A stretch of DNA of 64,000 bases from Erythroxylum novogranatense (GCA_029891385.1 CM057227.1:95981818-96045817), one strand, 5' to 3'; shown: positions 1-11,518, counted from the stretch's first letter. Notes: a model not told the origin generated them from the letters alone. Numbers and translations are program-made.

Positions 1-881
1 CAGAATCAGATTCTCCCCCTCAACTGGGCTCTGTAAGACAGGCGGGCTGGTCAGATACTGCTTCAAGTGTTGAAATGCTCTTTCGCATTCATCCGGCCAG
101 TGAATTGGATCACATCCGCTTTCCTCAAGATTTTGAAAAACGGGAGGCACTTGTCCCCCATCCTGGAGACGAATCTGCTCAAAGAAACTATCCGCCCGGT
201 CAGTATCTGAACATCTTTCAAGCACCGCGGCGAGGGCATTTGGACGATAGCTTTGATCTTTTCTGGATTAGCTTCGATCCCTCGCTGAGTAATCATAAAC
301 CCTAGGAATTTTCCAGATGCCACACCAAAGACGCATTTTTCCAGGTTCAGCTTCATCTGAAACTTATTAAGGGTCTGGAAGACTTCTTTGAGATCTTTCA
401 AGTGCTCAGCGGCCGTCTTACTTTTGACGACCATATCATCCACATAGACCTCAACTGATCGACCGATCTATTTCTTGAAAACTTTCGTGACAAGCCGCTA
501 ATAGGTGGCCCCCGCATTCTTCAAGCCGAACGGCATTACTTGGTAGCAATATGTGCCTTGGTCAGTTATAAAGGCAGTCTTCTCCTCGTCTTCGAGACTC
601 ATTTGAATCTGATGGTAGCCCGAGAAGGCATCCAAGAAGCTGAGGAGCTCATGCCCTGACGTGGAGTCTACCAGTTGATCGATTTTGGGCTAAGGAAAAC
701 TGTCCTTTGGGCATGCTTTATTTAAATCGGTGAAGTCAATGCACATTCTCCACTTTCCATTTTTCTTCTTCACGAGTACAACATTTGCCAGCCATTCGGG
801 GTATTTGACTTCCCGCATGAACCTAGCGTTAAGCAATTTTTCTACTTCCTTCTCAATCACTTCCTGTCTTTCTTTACTTTG
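1..881 (-). pseudogene. gypsy reverse transcriptase, broken and cut by the window edge
   Basis: Translated on the minus strand, this stretch gives the ordered reverse transcriptase blocks of Ty3/gypsy: a KKKNGKWRMCIDF-type block near 760-720, the FLDAFSGYHQI palm block near 645-610, the MPFGLKNAGATY block near 540-500, and the catalytic YVDDM box at 432-446. After that comes FLGFMITQRGIEANPEKI (about 312-260) and the connection toward RNase H. At least two stops (one in the SFP-PKIDQLVD stretch near 690, one after GATY near 497) and a frame change near 885 where it joins the protease break the frame. The enzyme would copy the element RNA into DNA in cytoplasmic particles. It is certainly inactive here. 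Confidence 0.85.
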
Positions 882-1661
882 TCATCGCTTCTTCTGTCTA
901 ACTGGCTTGCAGTCTTTTCGAATACCGAGAGAATGTGATGCAACCGATCGAGAAATTCCAAGCATATCGCTCGGTACCCAGGCGAAGACCGATCTATTTT
1001 CTACCAAGCAATCTGTGATTTCTTTGACTAGGCCCTTCTGAAGCTCGGAACCTAGATTTGTGAACTTGGAGCGGTCTGCTTCATCCAATACGACCCGCTG
1101 CGTTTCTTCTATGGGATTCATCCTCTCCGTTTCTTCATCGGCTCTCACGTCAGGAGAGCTCGTCAGGACTACCGCCCCGTCTAGAGTCCTTATTTCCGCT
1201 AAGTAGCATTCCCTAGAGATTCTCTGCTGACCCCTGACAACACCGATTCCATGGGGTGTTGGGAACTTCATTGCTTGGTAGTAGGTGGAGACGACCACTC
1301 TGAGGGCGTTTTGAGTGGCTCGACCTATTATCGCATTGTATGCCCCGCCAAACTTCACAATGAGGAACTCAACGTCCTTCTTTATCTGACACGTCTTTTG
1401 TTCGAATTTTACTTTCGAAACGACTCGGGCGAATGGGTAGGCTGATACTCCAGTTACCCCTTTGATAGGTCCTTCTATAGCGCGAGTCAATCCTCCGGTA
1501 TTCCATCTCGCCAAGGCATCATAATACAATAGGTCGACCGAGCTGCCCGTATCGATCATTACCCGCTTCACCTTGTTTCCGTCCATGTTCAGATTTATCA
1601 CGAGCGCGTCATCATGAGGAAAACTAACACCGTCAAGGTCAAATTCGTCGAACGGTATCAT
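882..1661 (-). pseudogene. gypsy aspartic protease and linker
   Basis: This open stretch of about 259 codons encodes a retropepsin-like protease. The active-site triplet DTG lies in the context MIDTGSSVDLLYYD at about 1556-1520. A FLIVKFGGAYNAIIGRATQ-like segment downstream corresponds to the second half of the fold and the ILGR-type glycine motif. The C-terminal part (VFAWVPSDMLGIS near 960) is the usual spacer leading into reverse transcriptase. The protease would cleave the Gag-Pol polyprotein in the particle. The segment is open on its own, but it is out of frame with the reverse transcriptase and separated by stops from gag. Confidence 0.85.
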
Positions 1662-1901
1662 CTCATCATTCTGCCTCTTTCTTTTGGCCGATAAGTCTTC
1701 ACCGACCTTCCTGGCATACCTCTTTCCTCCTTTAACAGTGGACCCCCTGCTGCATTTCCACCAAAAATTATGTTAATGACCCTAACCGGTCAATCATCTT
1801 GTTGTCCAGTGTTTTTGTCGCTCTTGCCTCGGATCGTCCTCTCGCTTTAAGGCCGACCGTCAAGATTCTCATTCGCCTCCTCCATCATTCCTATCGTTTA
1901 C

Positions 1902-2957
1902 TTACAAGGTCGCCGCCATTGTCGGCCAACCGGTCTTATGCTCATTATCTCGATTGGCATTTTGTCTGTGCTTCAAAAATCGACCCAGCCTTCCCCTTTG
2001 GATAAGGAATTCGATTTCTCTTTTCAAGTTCCAGCAATCGTCCGTGCCATGACCGATGTCTTTGTGGAAACGGCAATATAAATCCGGGTCCCTATTCTTG
2101 GAGGAAGTCTTCAACTTATTGGGTTCTCGGAGGGGTTCCCCATCCGCTCTCATAGCCGCCAGTACTTCCACATATCGTCTGTTGAGCGGGGTGAAGAGTT
2201 CTCGTCGATGTCCCTGTCGATCGGTCGTCTTTCTCCAGCTTGACTGACCCTTCTGCCGCTTGTGTGAACCATCTGCTCTGTCATTTGGCGAACGATCATC
2301 CGCCCTACGCTTCGTATTTTTCAGCACTTCTTCGAGCTGGATATACTTATCTGCCCTGTTTCTTATTTCCTGGATAGATCGGGGCTGATCGAGGGCCAAT
2401 GACTTTTTGAACTCCTCATCCCTCGTATTGCTCATAAGTGCAGCCAACATGGACGAGCAAGTGAGGTCGGAGACCTCAACAGCTTCATTATTAAACTGAG
2501 TGATGAACTCCCGCAAGCTTTTGTTCCTTCCTTGGGTCAGTTGCATCACTTCCAAAGCGGTCTTCTGCGGCCGTTTACTTGTGGCGAAATGGTTGAGGAA
2601 TAACGATTTGAATTCCTCAAAACAGGTGATACAGCTCGGAGATAAATTGTTGAACTATCGCCGAGCTCCTTCTTGAAAGGCTGTGCAAAAAGCCTTGCAT
2701 TGAATGGTGTCGGGGACACAATGTAGATTCATGATTGACTGGAAGTGTTGCAGATAGTCTAGGGGATCGGCCTTTCCAGTGTATTTTTCAGGCGTCGGTA
2801 TTTTGGTGCCGACTGCTGGGAGGCTATCCAAGATCGTCGGGGTGAAGGGAGAGCTATATTGAGCTGTTAGACAATCTGGGTGGAAACTCATGGCCGCATT
2901 GAACCGATCGTCCATGATTTTTTCTAGGGCTTCAGCAGGATGGCGATCGGTCATCAT
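1902..2957 (-). pseudogene. gypsy gag, capsid and zinc-binding part
   Basis: Two open blocks (2957-2655 and 2555-1902) encode a plant retrotransposon gag (family PF03732). The first carries the KYTGKADPLDYLQHFQSIM segment typical of the capsid start and ends in ARR followed by a stop, where related proteins have Trp (TGG to TAG). The second carries LREFITQFNNEAVEV, then a charged linker and the zinc-binding motif CRFHKDIGHGTDDC. Gag would form the particle shell and bind the RNA genome. The first half of the second block (about 2640-2560) is read through at least one frame change. Confidence 0.8.
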
Positions 2958-2999
2958 ACCAATATGTCGTGCGAACGACTGCTGTTATTCCGGCTGAGA

Positions 3000-3499
3000 C
3001 TATAAAATCTGACGAATCAACAGATCAGCCGCTTCTTCGATCTGTTTTCGGGTGAGGGAGGTATGCACAGGCGCAGGAGGATTTGCATCTAGGGGGTGCT
3101 GGAAGTTCTGATGCGTATTGGTTTCAACATTATCCTCCAGGGCTACGCTCTGTTCTTCTTGATCCGGGTTTTGAGGTTGCGGATCATTCGGGTGCGAAGA
3201 CTGTGTACGGGAGTCATGGTGTGTCGATGGGAGAGTGGTAGGCAACTGCAAACCCATTCGCTGTAGCGCCAAAGCCGCGACGGCGGCTATATCAGGTCGA
3301 TCACGCCACCGACCGATCTACGTGTTTCGGACGTGGTGCCGATGTCGCCCACGGCGGCGCCAACCGGTCTCGCTCGATTTTGATGGGGCTGAACGTTGCT
3401 ATTTGGATCCATGAGATTATCGCCTTGGGTGAGTGAATACCTGCAAAACAGAACAAGCACGTCGGGGGTTGATATCTGGCAGGCCCCTTCGATGCTCAA
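3000..3499 (-). pseudogene. gypsy gag N-terminal part
   Basis: Two short open stretches (3499-3287 and 3272-3000) precede the capsid block in the direction of transcription. A likely gag start is the Met of the MDPNSNVQPHQNRARP segment near 3412. The following part is rich in Gln, Pro, His and Glu, ends with KQIEEAADLLIRQIL and looks disordered, as is common at the amino end of Tat-type gag. A stop and a frame change separate the two pieces and separate both from the next block. Confidence 0.55.
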
Positions 3500-3820
3500 G
3501 TTAGTCTTTTTGGTGAGGGTTTGATAGCTATGAACAAAGAAGCTAGGGTTCTGATCACTTGCCCGTATTATGGCAGAGTTATACCTTGTATATGGGATAG
3601 ATGCTAGGTTTTAGTCTTTACGTATGCATAGGAGACTTCCACCTGCGAGTGGGTCGTGGATGCGTGGAATAGGGCCTGGGCTTAGCATAGTCGATAGGAA
3701 TTAGGTTAATCCTTGCAGGGTGGACCAATCGGTCCATGAGTCATTTTGAGTGGGTTTGGGCTTAGCACGACCGACCCAACCAAGTTCATATACCACTTTA
3801 CAGATATTGCATCTCCTGTA
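3500..3820 (-). other. possible 5' LTR or leader of the left gypsy element
   Basis: No coding signal is visible. The position, just upstream of gag of a minus-strand gypsy element, suggests leader and LTR sequence. Motifs such as GACCGATC and GGACCAATCGGTCC recur here and in the gag region. I could not find a convincing TG...CA border or primer-binding site. Confidence 0.3.
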
Positions 3821-3829
3821 GAGGTATGA

Positions 3830-5065
3830 AATATGTTGTAGAATCGATAGTGTCAAAAACTCTCATCAAAAGTTGTATCTAAAGCAAAAGTTGTACAGGT
3901 TGGAAATGTACGAGGGAACAAACATGGTATAACATATCAATGTCAAATAGTCAATGACATTATAAGGCTCGAGGTGACTAATAAGGATGAGGATAAAGTG
4001 AAGATCTTTCTTTATTCTTTACCACTTTCTTGTGAAAACTAGATGACCATACTTGTACTGGTTAAGAAGATAGTTGGTATAGAAGGTAGTTACTGGCTTT
4101 TAACCAATAGAGACAAAAACACTATTGAAAGCTCTTCAGGTGAAAGGAAATATGATGAAAGGTCAAAATCCAAGGCAAAAAGATAGTTAGGTGCCGCAAA
4201 TGTGAGCAAACTGGGCATCTTAAAAGGAACCGTTAAAATAAGAAGAAGCACGGTGATAGAAGGAAATATGATGAATCGTCACTCAAAACTAGTTAATAAA
4301 GTGTAGAGTAGAGACTTAGATTATAGTAATGGAGATATTATTTATATTTCCACCAATAAACTCTTATGAATTGTGGATATAGGATGCCTATAATAGACGG
4401 CATTAAAAAAGATTAGTTTATTTTATACATATTAGGAAACTTTAACACTATCTCATTAGGAGATGATAAAGCTTTTAAAATTGTTAAAACAAGGCATGTT
4501 AGGATTAAGATGTCTGATGACATTGTTATAACATTGTGTAATGTTCAACATGTCTCAAATTTAAGGAATAATTGGATCTCTTTGGGCACCTTACATGTAA
4601 ATAATTTTAGATATGCAATCAATAGAGGCAATATTAATTAAGGTGTTTAAAGATGTATTGACTATAATAAAAGATCTAAAACTAATGGGAAATATCTACA
4701 AACTAACAGAAAGTACATAGGAGGATAGGTTACCATAGTAGAGTTAAAGGAAGACAGTACTGGGTTGTGATACATGTTGATGGGTCATCTTCATAAGCAA
4801 GGTTAAAAGGAAACTCATAAGAAGAGCTTATTAAAGGGTGTCTAATGTAATATGGACTTCTACAAGTTTTATGCACTTAGTAAACTATTACGGTGACATT
4901 CAAGATAGGAAAGTATAAAATTGGGAAAATTTCAGACTGTGCATACTAACATATGACATCCTATTAGAGATTTTTCCTTAGCTACATCTCCTTATTTTGT
5001 TATATTGATAACTTTTTAGGAAATTTTGTGTATACTTCATGAAGCATAAATTCAAGCAACTCATC
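3830..5065 (+). pseudogene. decayed Ty1/copia gag, protease and integrase fragment
   Basis: Frame-hopping translation on the plus strand gives recognisable copia blocks in order. They are a gag end with a zinc knuckle CRKCEQTGHLKRNR (4192-4233, last Cys replaced by Arg, then a stop), a protease-region block reading VRIKMSDDIVITLCNVQHVSNLRNNWISLG (about 4498-4590), a GAG-pre-integrase block (WYMLMGHLHKQG, about 4770-4800), and an integrase block where VHTNI...HPIRDFSLATSPYFVILI (about 4938-5012) corresponds to the copia segment around WGP...YFVTFIDD. Reverse transcriptase and RNase H are missing. Many stops and indels show great age. The strand and the LTR just downstream suggest one element. 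Confidence 0.7.
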
Positions 5066-5167
5066 TATACAGTACTATGTCCATAATTGTGTTATAATGA
5101 ACGAGTCTCGAACACAAAACCTAATAGAGATAAACCTAACATGAGAACTACACATTCCCATGTTATT

Positions 5168-5219
5168 GACAAGTATTGACATTAAATTTTATGCACATGT
5201 ATTGACATTAAATTTTATG
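5168..5219. repeat. short tandem direct repeat
   Basis: Two nearly identical copies of a unit ending in TATTGACATTAAATTTTATG lie side by side. They are noncoding and sit between the copia fragment and its presumed 3' LTR. Confidence 0.7.
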
Positions 5220-5464
5220 TAAATTAATTTGGCACTCTTAAAGGAACATAGGTCCAACATGGGTTTGTTTTTGGTCATTTTTTTGACGTAGAACCTGGTT
5301 TTATGGAATAAAGAGAAGAGAAGAAGGTAAAGGAGACATCTAGGAGGACAAAAATCAATTCAAAAGTAGAAGAGAGTCTAGAGCACATCAAGAAGAAGCA
5401 ATCTTAGAGAAAAGCAAGATTTTAATAAAAGAATAAAAAGCATTATGATTTAAAACTTTAAACT

Positions 5465-6720
5465 TGTTAGGATATATGTTCTATATCTAAGTAATTAGTT
5501 TTATCATTATTTATTAATTGAACATATAAGATATTAGTTAGATAATGACTTGGATTCAAAAACTATATGAATAATAGTGTAGTCATGATAAAATCTTACA
5601 CTATATTGGAGTCTATTATCATGTTAATATTAGAATTGTCTTACACATGTTGGAAATTACTGCTAAATTTGTGGGTTTTGTGGATCGAAGAACATAAAAG
5701 GATGAAGTTTTGCAGTTTGAATCGGATGTCATGGTTGCATGGTTATAGTAGGACTCTATTTGCTTATATGGATTGTGCACATCTTTTATCAATAACCGAA
5801 GTTTATCTTTGTGGTTTAAGGGAACAGACTGCTGACGTTAGTTGTTGATTGTGAAAAACACACGGCAGTGATCTTACACGTGTGTGTTAATAGCTGAAAA
5901 GAAAAGAAGAACGTGTGCGTGTGTATTATTATCAGAGTAGTGGGCATTGAAAAACATAGGTCATGTAGTTTTTGAAATTTTGGCAATCAACTATTTAGTG
6001 GGCATTAATGATACACTTGAAAAATGTAGCTCACGTTGGAATTTTGAGGGATAGGAGATAACGTTGCTGGAAGTTTTTGTATAATTGGGTGTTGAAAAAA
6101 TATGCAGTTGAATGTGCACATAATAAAATCATGCAGCGGGCGTTAATTAAGTGCTTGAAAAATATACAGTTTGAATGTATGCATGATTTTGGGTTAATAT
6201 ACACCGTGATTTAACTTCTGATTTTTCAGACTTGTTCTTCTGGATTTGTACGTGAAATATATATGGTGCGTCTAATGTCCTATATAGTTTAATTGGAGTT
6301 GTTAAAGCTACACTTTCAGATCTATTACGGAGGAGCTGAACCGATTGAAAAATTAACTTCTTTTTTGTCTCAAGTATATTATGTTTTTATTCTTAGTTAA
6401 TTCATCACTTGAGATATTTTTGTTAATTGTCATCTAATTAAAAATATTTTAGAAAAATTTTCTTTCGAGGTTAGTACGAGATAGTCGTACTATTAGATAT
6501 GAAATTCATTAACGAAAAATGAGGTTAAGAGATAGTGTCAAGGATTGAGTGGTGTCGGCTCAGTAAAGCCTTAAGTAAATCTATTGTACTTCAGTAAAAG
6601 TTATTAAATTGGGTGAGGGCCCGCAGACATAGACAAGGTGTGTCGAACTGCGTTACCAAATTTTCGGTGTTGATTTATTTTTTTTTCCTAATTTTTTTAT
6701 TTTTTATTTGTTATAAACGA
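5465..6720 (+). repeat. decayed copia-type LTR
   Basis: The stretch begins with TGTTAGGATAT at 5465. Near its end (about 6610-6670) is a GGGCCCGCAGACATAGACAAGG...GAACTGCGTTACC segment matching the U5-type block common in plant copia LTRs (GTGGACGTAGGC...CCGAACCACGT). Repeated GGGCATT and GAAAAATxTA blocks lie between. The lone open frame inside (5567-5848) shows no protein-like pattern. The right border was not found. It is most simply the 3' LTR of the fragment at 3830-5065. Confidence 0.5.
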
Positions 6721-7299
6721 ATCGAAAAGTTTGTGAAACTACTACCCCTTTTGGGTTTTTCAAAACACATTCTCATTTCTTTTCTTTATTATTCTTTTTG
6801 TTTTCTTTGTTTTATTTTAAATTAGGATACAAGTTTACTTGATATGAACCATAAAATATATTCTTTAAATTAACGTTTTGATTTAATGAAAGATCCTTTT
6901 CTTTAGATTTATACATGTCTATATATTATGTTGAATTAAAGGAATGAGAGTTAAAGGTTTAATAATATGATTTAAGTTAACAAAACTATAGCTCTCATGT
7001 TATGAAAAAAAAAATCTTAAAATTGTCAATGGAAAAAAATACCACAACAATGTTACTTATATCTTCTCAATTTTCAAAAAGAATGAGAGCGAATTATTTA
7101 TACAAGAATCAATAAATAATTGATGCCAACTCAGCTAATAACTTTGTAATAGCCTAATTGAATAACGATTTTGCAGCTAACTTGACTTGCTATTAAATTA
7201 AATAATTTTTCAAAAGAAAGGTTTTGTTGTTTGTTGAGTCAAGAGGGACCCAACAGATGAGTTTTAGAACAGTAAAAACTTGACAACTGGCTCTGTGCC
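6721..7299. other. AT-rich intergenic stretch
   Basis: I see no gene, repeat family or RNA signature here, only long A and T runs. Confidence 0.5.
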
Positions 7300-7302
7300 T
7301 TA

Positions 7303-7717
7303 GGCTATACTTAGTTGCGGGTTTATTAATAAAATAGAACGGAATGTAATATTATCTCATGAGAATTTATAATGGAATGAAATATAATGAAATATAATAT
7401 TATTTAATCATTTAAAATGAGAGTTTATAATAGAATGAGGTGAAAGAGAAGGATTTCATATTACATTTCATTTTCATCCTAAACAGTAAAAATGAAAATC
7501 TCTAATTTGAGAAGCCTAGGATGAAATATGAAATAATAAACAACTTTTTACTATATTACATTATAAATTTTTCTTCCAAATAATATTTCACTATATTACA
7601 TTATGAATTCTTCTATTCTTTCCAAACATTAATTTTATATTATTACGCCTATTTACATTCCATTCTATTATAAATCATCCATTCTATTAAAAACTTTATG
7701 TCCAACTAAACATAGTC
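7303..7717. mobile_element. Tourist-like MITE (PIF/Harbinger type)
   Basis: The 415-bp element is bounded by imperfect terminal inverted repeats: GGCTATACTTAGTTG on the left and CAACTAAACATAGTC on the right. It is flanked on both sides by TTA (7300-7302 and 7718-7720). A 3-bp TTA duplication and ends starting with GG/GA are the hallmarks of Tourist-like MITEs mobilised by PIF/Harbinger transposases. The interior is AT-rich and partly self-complementary, with GGAATG-type motifs on the left mirrored by CATTCC-type motifs on the right. There is no coding capacity. Confidence 0.8.
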
Positions 7718-7720
7718 TTA

Positions 7721-9480
7721 AAGGTCGTTTCTTTTGTTGGTTTTAATAATATAATAATTAAAATTTTAAATAATTTATTTAACAAATAAATAATTTTAAA
7801 TTAAATAATCAATAATGGACTTGATGATGTAACCAACTCTAACTTGCTGGAGGTTTTATATGAGTTCATAGACGTAACAAATTTCTGAAAGTAAAATTCA
7901 AGACCTATGACCTTTTAGAACCTTCTGCACAAGTTATCTTCTAAGAGGCCATTTCCTTGTTCCATTGAATGAGTCGGGGCAATATAAAACATACCATACG
8001 ATAAAAAGACAAAATATATTATAACTAAATGGATTTATATAAAAATTATTTCATATTTTAAAATTTTAATTAATAGGTCATGTAACTTATTTGTGAATTA
8101 GTAAACAATATGTTGAGAATCTGCCGTCCATGTATTTGCTTGTAGAAGATCGTTTGCAAGTCAATAAGGTTTTCACGTTCGAGACGAGAGCTGCCAGTCA
8201 ACTTTGATGGCTTTTGTAGTTCTGTTCTGTTTACTAGTTCATTGAATCATTGCTTCTTTAGCCTTCGGAATTGGAATAGGCTCAGTCGTAACTAAACACG
8301 TTCCTTATGTTCATGATTGTGTCGTCAGATTTGCAACTCTTTTGTTCTTTTCTCATTTATATGAATCCTTTTGCCCTCTCCATTGCCCTTTTGATCATAA
8401 CCTTCAATTTCGAGAATAAAATAAACGCCTTTGACATTTATTGGCTTTTATTAATTAATAAGATACACACCGTAGACTTTTTTTAATATAAGATATTTTA
8501 AAACATGTGTTCAGAAAAATTAATTGAATACAGCAACTGTAAACCTCATCTGACGACAATGAAAGCACGTTCCCAATCGTGATATAGACGACGTAATCCA
8601 ATTGAAGTTGATGATTAATTAATTGCTGTTGTTGGTGCATTTATTTTAACACACCTAACTCGATTTGGGTATTAATTATACGACGTTAAAGTCACATCCA
8701 ATTGACCAGCCAATGGATTATATGTCGTAGTTTATTACTTTAACTTATAAAGTTCTAATAAACAAAGACATGGCCCACCGGTGACTGAAACTGATGAAAT
8801 CTAATTTTTAATAAGGTTGATGGAACAAACTACCAACTAGCTTTAACTGTTGGCTGCAACCTTTCTACGACTTCATCACTCTTTACTACTACAAGGAAAC
8901 ATTCCACAAATGCTTATTCTCTTTCTCAGAAGAAAATTTAGACTCGGTATATTTGTGCCCCAATCCCTTCCTGAATTGGAAAAGTTCCGTTTTTGGTGAA
9001 AAATGGCAATCAATTTGTGGGACTGAAATCTGAATCACTAACCAAAAAATACATAACAGAACTTGATGCATCAACCATTGAGCTATTTGCTCGTATAATT
9101 GGACTGTTGCTTATCAACATATATATCAAAAAGACAATAGATGTGATGACTAGCTCGCAACTTATACAGCCCATTTTGATGTACGCGTTTATTATTTATT
9201 TACTACACTTATAAGGTACCACTTACTCCTTCTAAAGGATACATCTGGACCGAAACATCCATTGTAATTTTCTTCATTGTCATTTCTCTTAAAAAAAGAA
9301 AATGAATTGCGAGATGGACTAGCTGTCTTTTATATCGTATCTTACTGTCCAACATTAGTATACGATATGACATGTTAAGAAGGAAAGCAAAAACAAAAAC
9401 AAAATGGAAATCCTAAAGAAGAAGTTACAAACAAAAACTCAACCACTAATCACAAGCTTTACAAGCGCCATCTGAAACTA
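7721..9480. other. intergenic DNA downstream of the ARM gene
   Basis: This is mostly AT-rich. The open frames present (for example 8455-8640, 8889-9074, 8993-9214) have no protein-like composition or recognisable motif. No RNA gene was seen. Confidence 0.5.
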
Positions 9481-9486
9481 TTTATT
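9481..9486 (-). terminator. poly(A) signal of the ARM gene
   Basis: TTTATT on the plus strand is AATAAA on the minus strand. It lies about 110 nt past the stop codon of the ARM gene, a normal distance for a plant near-upstream element. Confidence 0.5.
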
Positions 9487-9595
9487 TACAACTTGTTTTC
9501 CATAATATATATTTTTTTCCCTTCAGTGTTGGTTGGTAGCTTATTCAACTATGTCATTGTATGATTACACATGGGCATGTTGTAGGCTTGCTAGT

Positions 9596-11054
9596 TCATA
9601 CTGACACATCTGATGCTTTGGCAGCTATATTGCTGGATCTTGGTTGCCGTAGGAGTTCTATCAGTTGCTCCGCCTGCCCACACATCAAATCGTGTACCCA
9701 CTCAGACATCACCAAAACGAATGACAAATCTAGTAAGATCTTATAATTTTAAATTAGTCCACTTAATTAGCTTTAATTCTCATATTAGGAAATAACAAAT
9801 TCAAAGATTAAAAAAAAAGAAAAATAAACCCAAAAATCGAAACGGTTTTAACCGTCAATATTGCATTAGAAGCCCAAAATTGCGGGATAATTTATCTTTT
9901 TGCCCGAGAAGGGCAGACAACCAAGTGACCGCCGTAGCCAAGCTATGTTCTCCTGCATTCTAAAATTCAGACCAAACGATGTTTGATTTTTCAAAAAGAA
10001 CATAAAGTGTCTTGCCACGTAATTCGCTACCCGACAATTTCAAGACGCCGAGAACTAGATAAGAAGCCTAAGAATGGCCTACCTTTTGCTTGGCGTGATT
10101 TGCGCCGGACTGCGACAACGCTACCAACGGAGGAATCGCTCCTTCACGCGCAGCCATCCCACGATACACCTCATTGTCCTCGCATAAAGCCAAGAGTATT
10201 CCTACAGCAATCTCCTTCTGCTTTCTCGAGCCGTCCTCGATTAACTCGACTAATACCGGAATTCCCTCTTCGTTGACTAGAGCTTGTCTCGCCTCCGGCT
10301 GCGAGACCAGCAGGCTCAATATAAAAACTGACTTATCCACCATGTTGGACCCTAAATCAACCATCAATTCCACAAGTGGCTTCATGATCCCCGATTCGAC
10401 GGCCCTGATCTTGTTTTCCTTCACCGAACATAGACTGTACAAAGCCGTTGATGCGTCCTTTTTCGCGCGCATTCCACCGGCTTCTAGAAGACTCACGAGG
10501 CGAGGGATTGCTCCTGACCGTCCAATTGTAGTCTTGTACTCTTCCACTTGCGAGAGGCGAAATAGAGCGCATGCGGCGTTTTCTTTCGTCGTCGACGTCC
10601 CTGTCTTCAAAGCTAAAACCAACGGCTCGATTGCTCCCAAAGAAGTTATAACTTCTTTGTTCTCGTCGCAAAGCGATAGATTCAAAATCGCGGTGACGCC
10701 GTACTCCTGCAGCTGTAAATCCGGCGACAAGATTAGCGATATCAAAGGCTTAACCGCCCCCTCTTTTGCTATTTTCAGGCGATTCTCTGGCTTATTCTTT
10801 GCAATCAGTCTGATTTCCATAGCAGCTTGCTTTTGCTTGTCAACAGAGCAGGATCCCAGATCCGATACGAGTTGTCGGATCATATCATCTGAATGTTCCG
10901 TCGCACAGGAAATCAACAATCGACGGCTTTCAGAGGATGCCGATGTGACCTCACCGGATCTTTCGCTGTTACAGTCGCTAAATGCAGAGGAATCGTCATT
11001 GATACTCATGGCATCAAAGGTTCGACCATAATCCTCATGATTCTCCTTCTCCAT
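9596..11054 (-). CDS. ARM-repeat protein, U-box protein 4-like but without U-box
   Basis: Two exons on the minus strand: exon 1 is 11054-10083 and exon 2 is 9673-9596, with an intron at 10082-9674. The donor reads AAG|GTAGGC and the acceptor GGGCAG|GCG, in phase 0. The product is 349 aa. Residues 1-50 are acidic and Ser-rich. From about residue 53 to the end it is a row of armadillo repeats, with telltale segments such as EGAVKPLISLI, EYGVTAILNLSL, TTKENAACALFRLS, KKDASTALYSLC and KQKEIAVGILLALC. Exon 2 encodes 25 residues (start AEQLIELLRQPRSS, end SDVSV), a tail shared by plant ARM proteins annotated as U-box protein 4-like. No U-box is present, so a protein-binding scaffold rather than an E3 ligase is likely. 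The start is the ATG at 11054 (context GCCATGG); six more codons upstream are open but lack an ATG. The frame is intact, so this is a real host gene. Confidence 0.93.
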
Positions 11055-11071
11055 GGCGATTAAATCTTTCA

Positions 11072-11077
11072 CTACAT
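11072..11077 (-). promoter_or_regulatory. AUG-stop minimal uORF in the ARM gene leader
   Basis: On the minus strand ATGTAG lies 17 nt upstream of the main ATG and is followed directly by TGA. It is the first ATG in any transcript starting downstream of about 11320, because no other ATG occurs on this strand between 11078 and 11320. Minimal AUG-stop uORFs are known to stall ribosomes in plant leaders (AUGUAA in the boron transporter gene NIP5;1). An effect here is inference. Confidence 0.5.
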
Positions 11078-11400
11078 CAGCTGAATAGAAATAGCAATCG
11101 AACTCTGAAGTTGTAGGGCCCGAATTAAGATTTTCGGGTCGAGCTTGAAAAGCGTAAAAGTGATTAGCGAGCTGCGAGAAGAAAGAAAGTGAGCGATGAG
11201 AAGGGTATTAGAAGAGAGGGATAGGTTACACCTGGACAAAGGGAAGAGTGTGGGCCCAAATGAGGATGGGCTGACACGTGCCCTTTCTGCCTGAACCAAT
11301 CCTAGTTGGGGTCTGAACGGTTTCATACGCGTGCATGGAAAGTTCGCTGTACGATAAGTTTTCATTTCATGGCTCAGTCCTTCTTTTACAATTCAGTGCT
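11078..11400 (-). promoter_or_regulatory. leader and promoter region of the ARM gene
   Basis: Reading upstream of the coding region there is a pyrimidine-rich leader, a TGGGCCC site II-like motif at 11251-11257 and a G-box CACGTG at 11275-11280. No TATA box was found at a fitting distance. Site II motifs without TATA are typical of broadly expressed plant genes, and the G-box could bind bZIP or bHLH factors. The open frame across this stretch (11365-11072) is probably untranslated leader. Confidence 0.5.
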
Positions 11401-11518
11401 ACGACTTAGTACGCTTCGGTAAGCCTGCGTGATCAATGTTAGGCCACGTAGTTCTATTAACGGAAATCCGCATCAACTTACCTAATTATGAGTTCGAATG
11501 TTTTCTACAATTTTATTT

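Larger units (their letters stand above)
1..3499 (-). mobile_element. Ty3/gypsy retrotransposon, Tat-like, partial
   Basis: Coding parts lie in gypsy order on the minus strand: gag (about 3499-1902), aspartic protease (1661-882) and reverse transcriptase (881 to the left edge). RNase H and integrase should follow beyond position 1. The gag zinc-binding segment with spacing CRFHKDIGHGTDDC and the YVDDM reverse transcriptase match the Tat/Athila branch of Ty3/gypsy; the exact lineage is inferred. Stops and frame changes break every gene, so it is a dead copy. The 5' LTR should lie to the right of 3499, but I could not fix its borders. Confidence 0.85.

Noticed and set aside
5567..5848. 93-codon plus-strand frame
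   Set aside because: Lies in a decayed copia LTR and has no protein-like pattern.
10174..11031. 285-codon open frame on the plus strand over the ARM gene
   Set aside because: It is the antisense shadow of exon 1; the minus strand has the ARM repeats, splice sites and family-typical end.
11072..11365. 97-codon minus-strand frame upstream of the ARM gene
   Set aside because: It lies in the leader/promoter region, ends at the AUG-UAG pair and has no protein-like pattern beyond a chance Leu/Ser-rich run.
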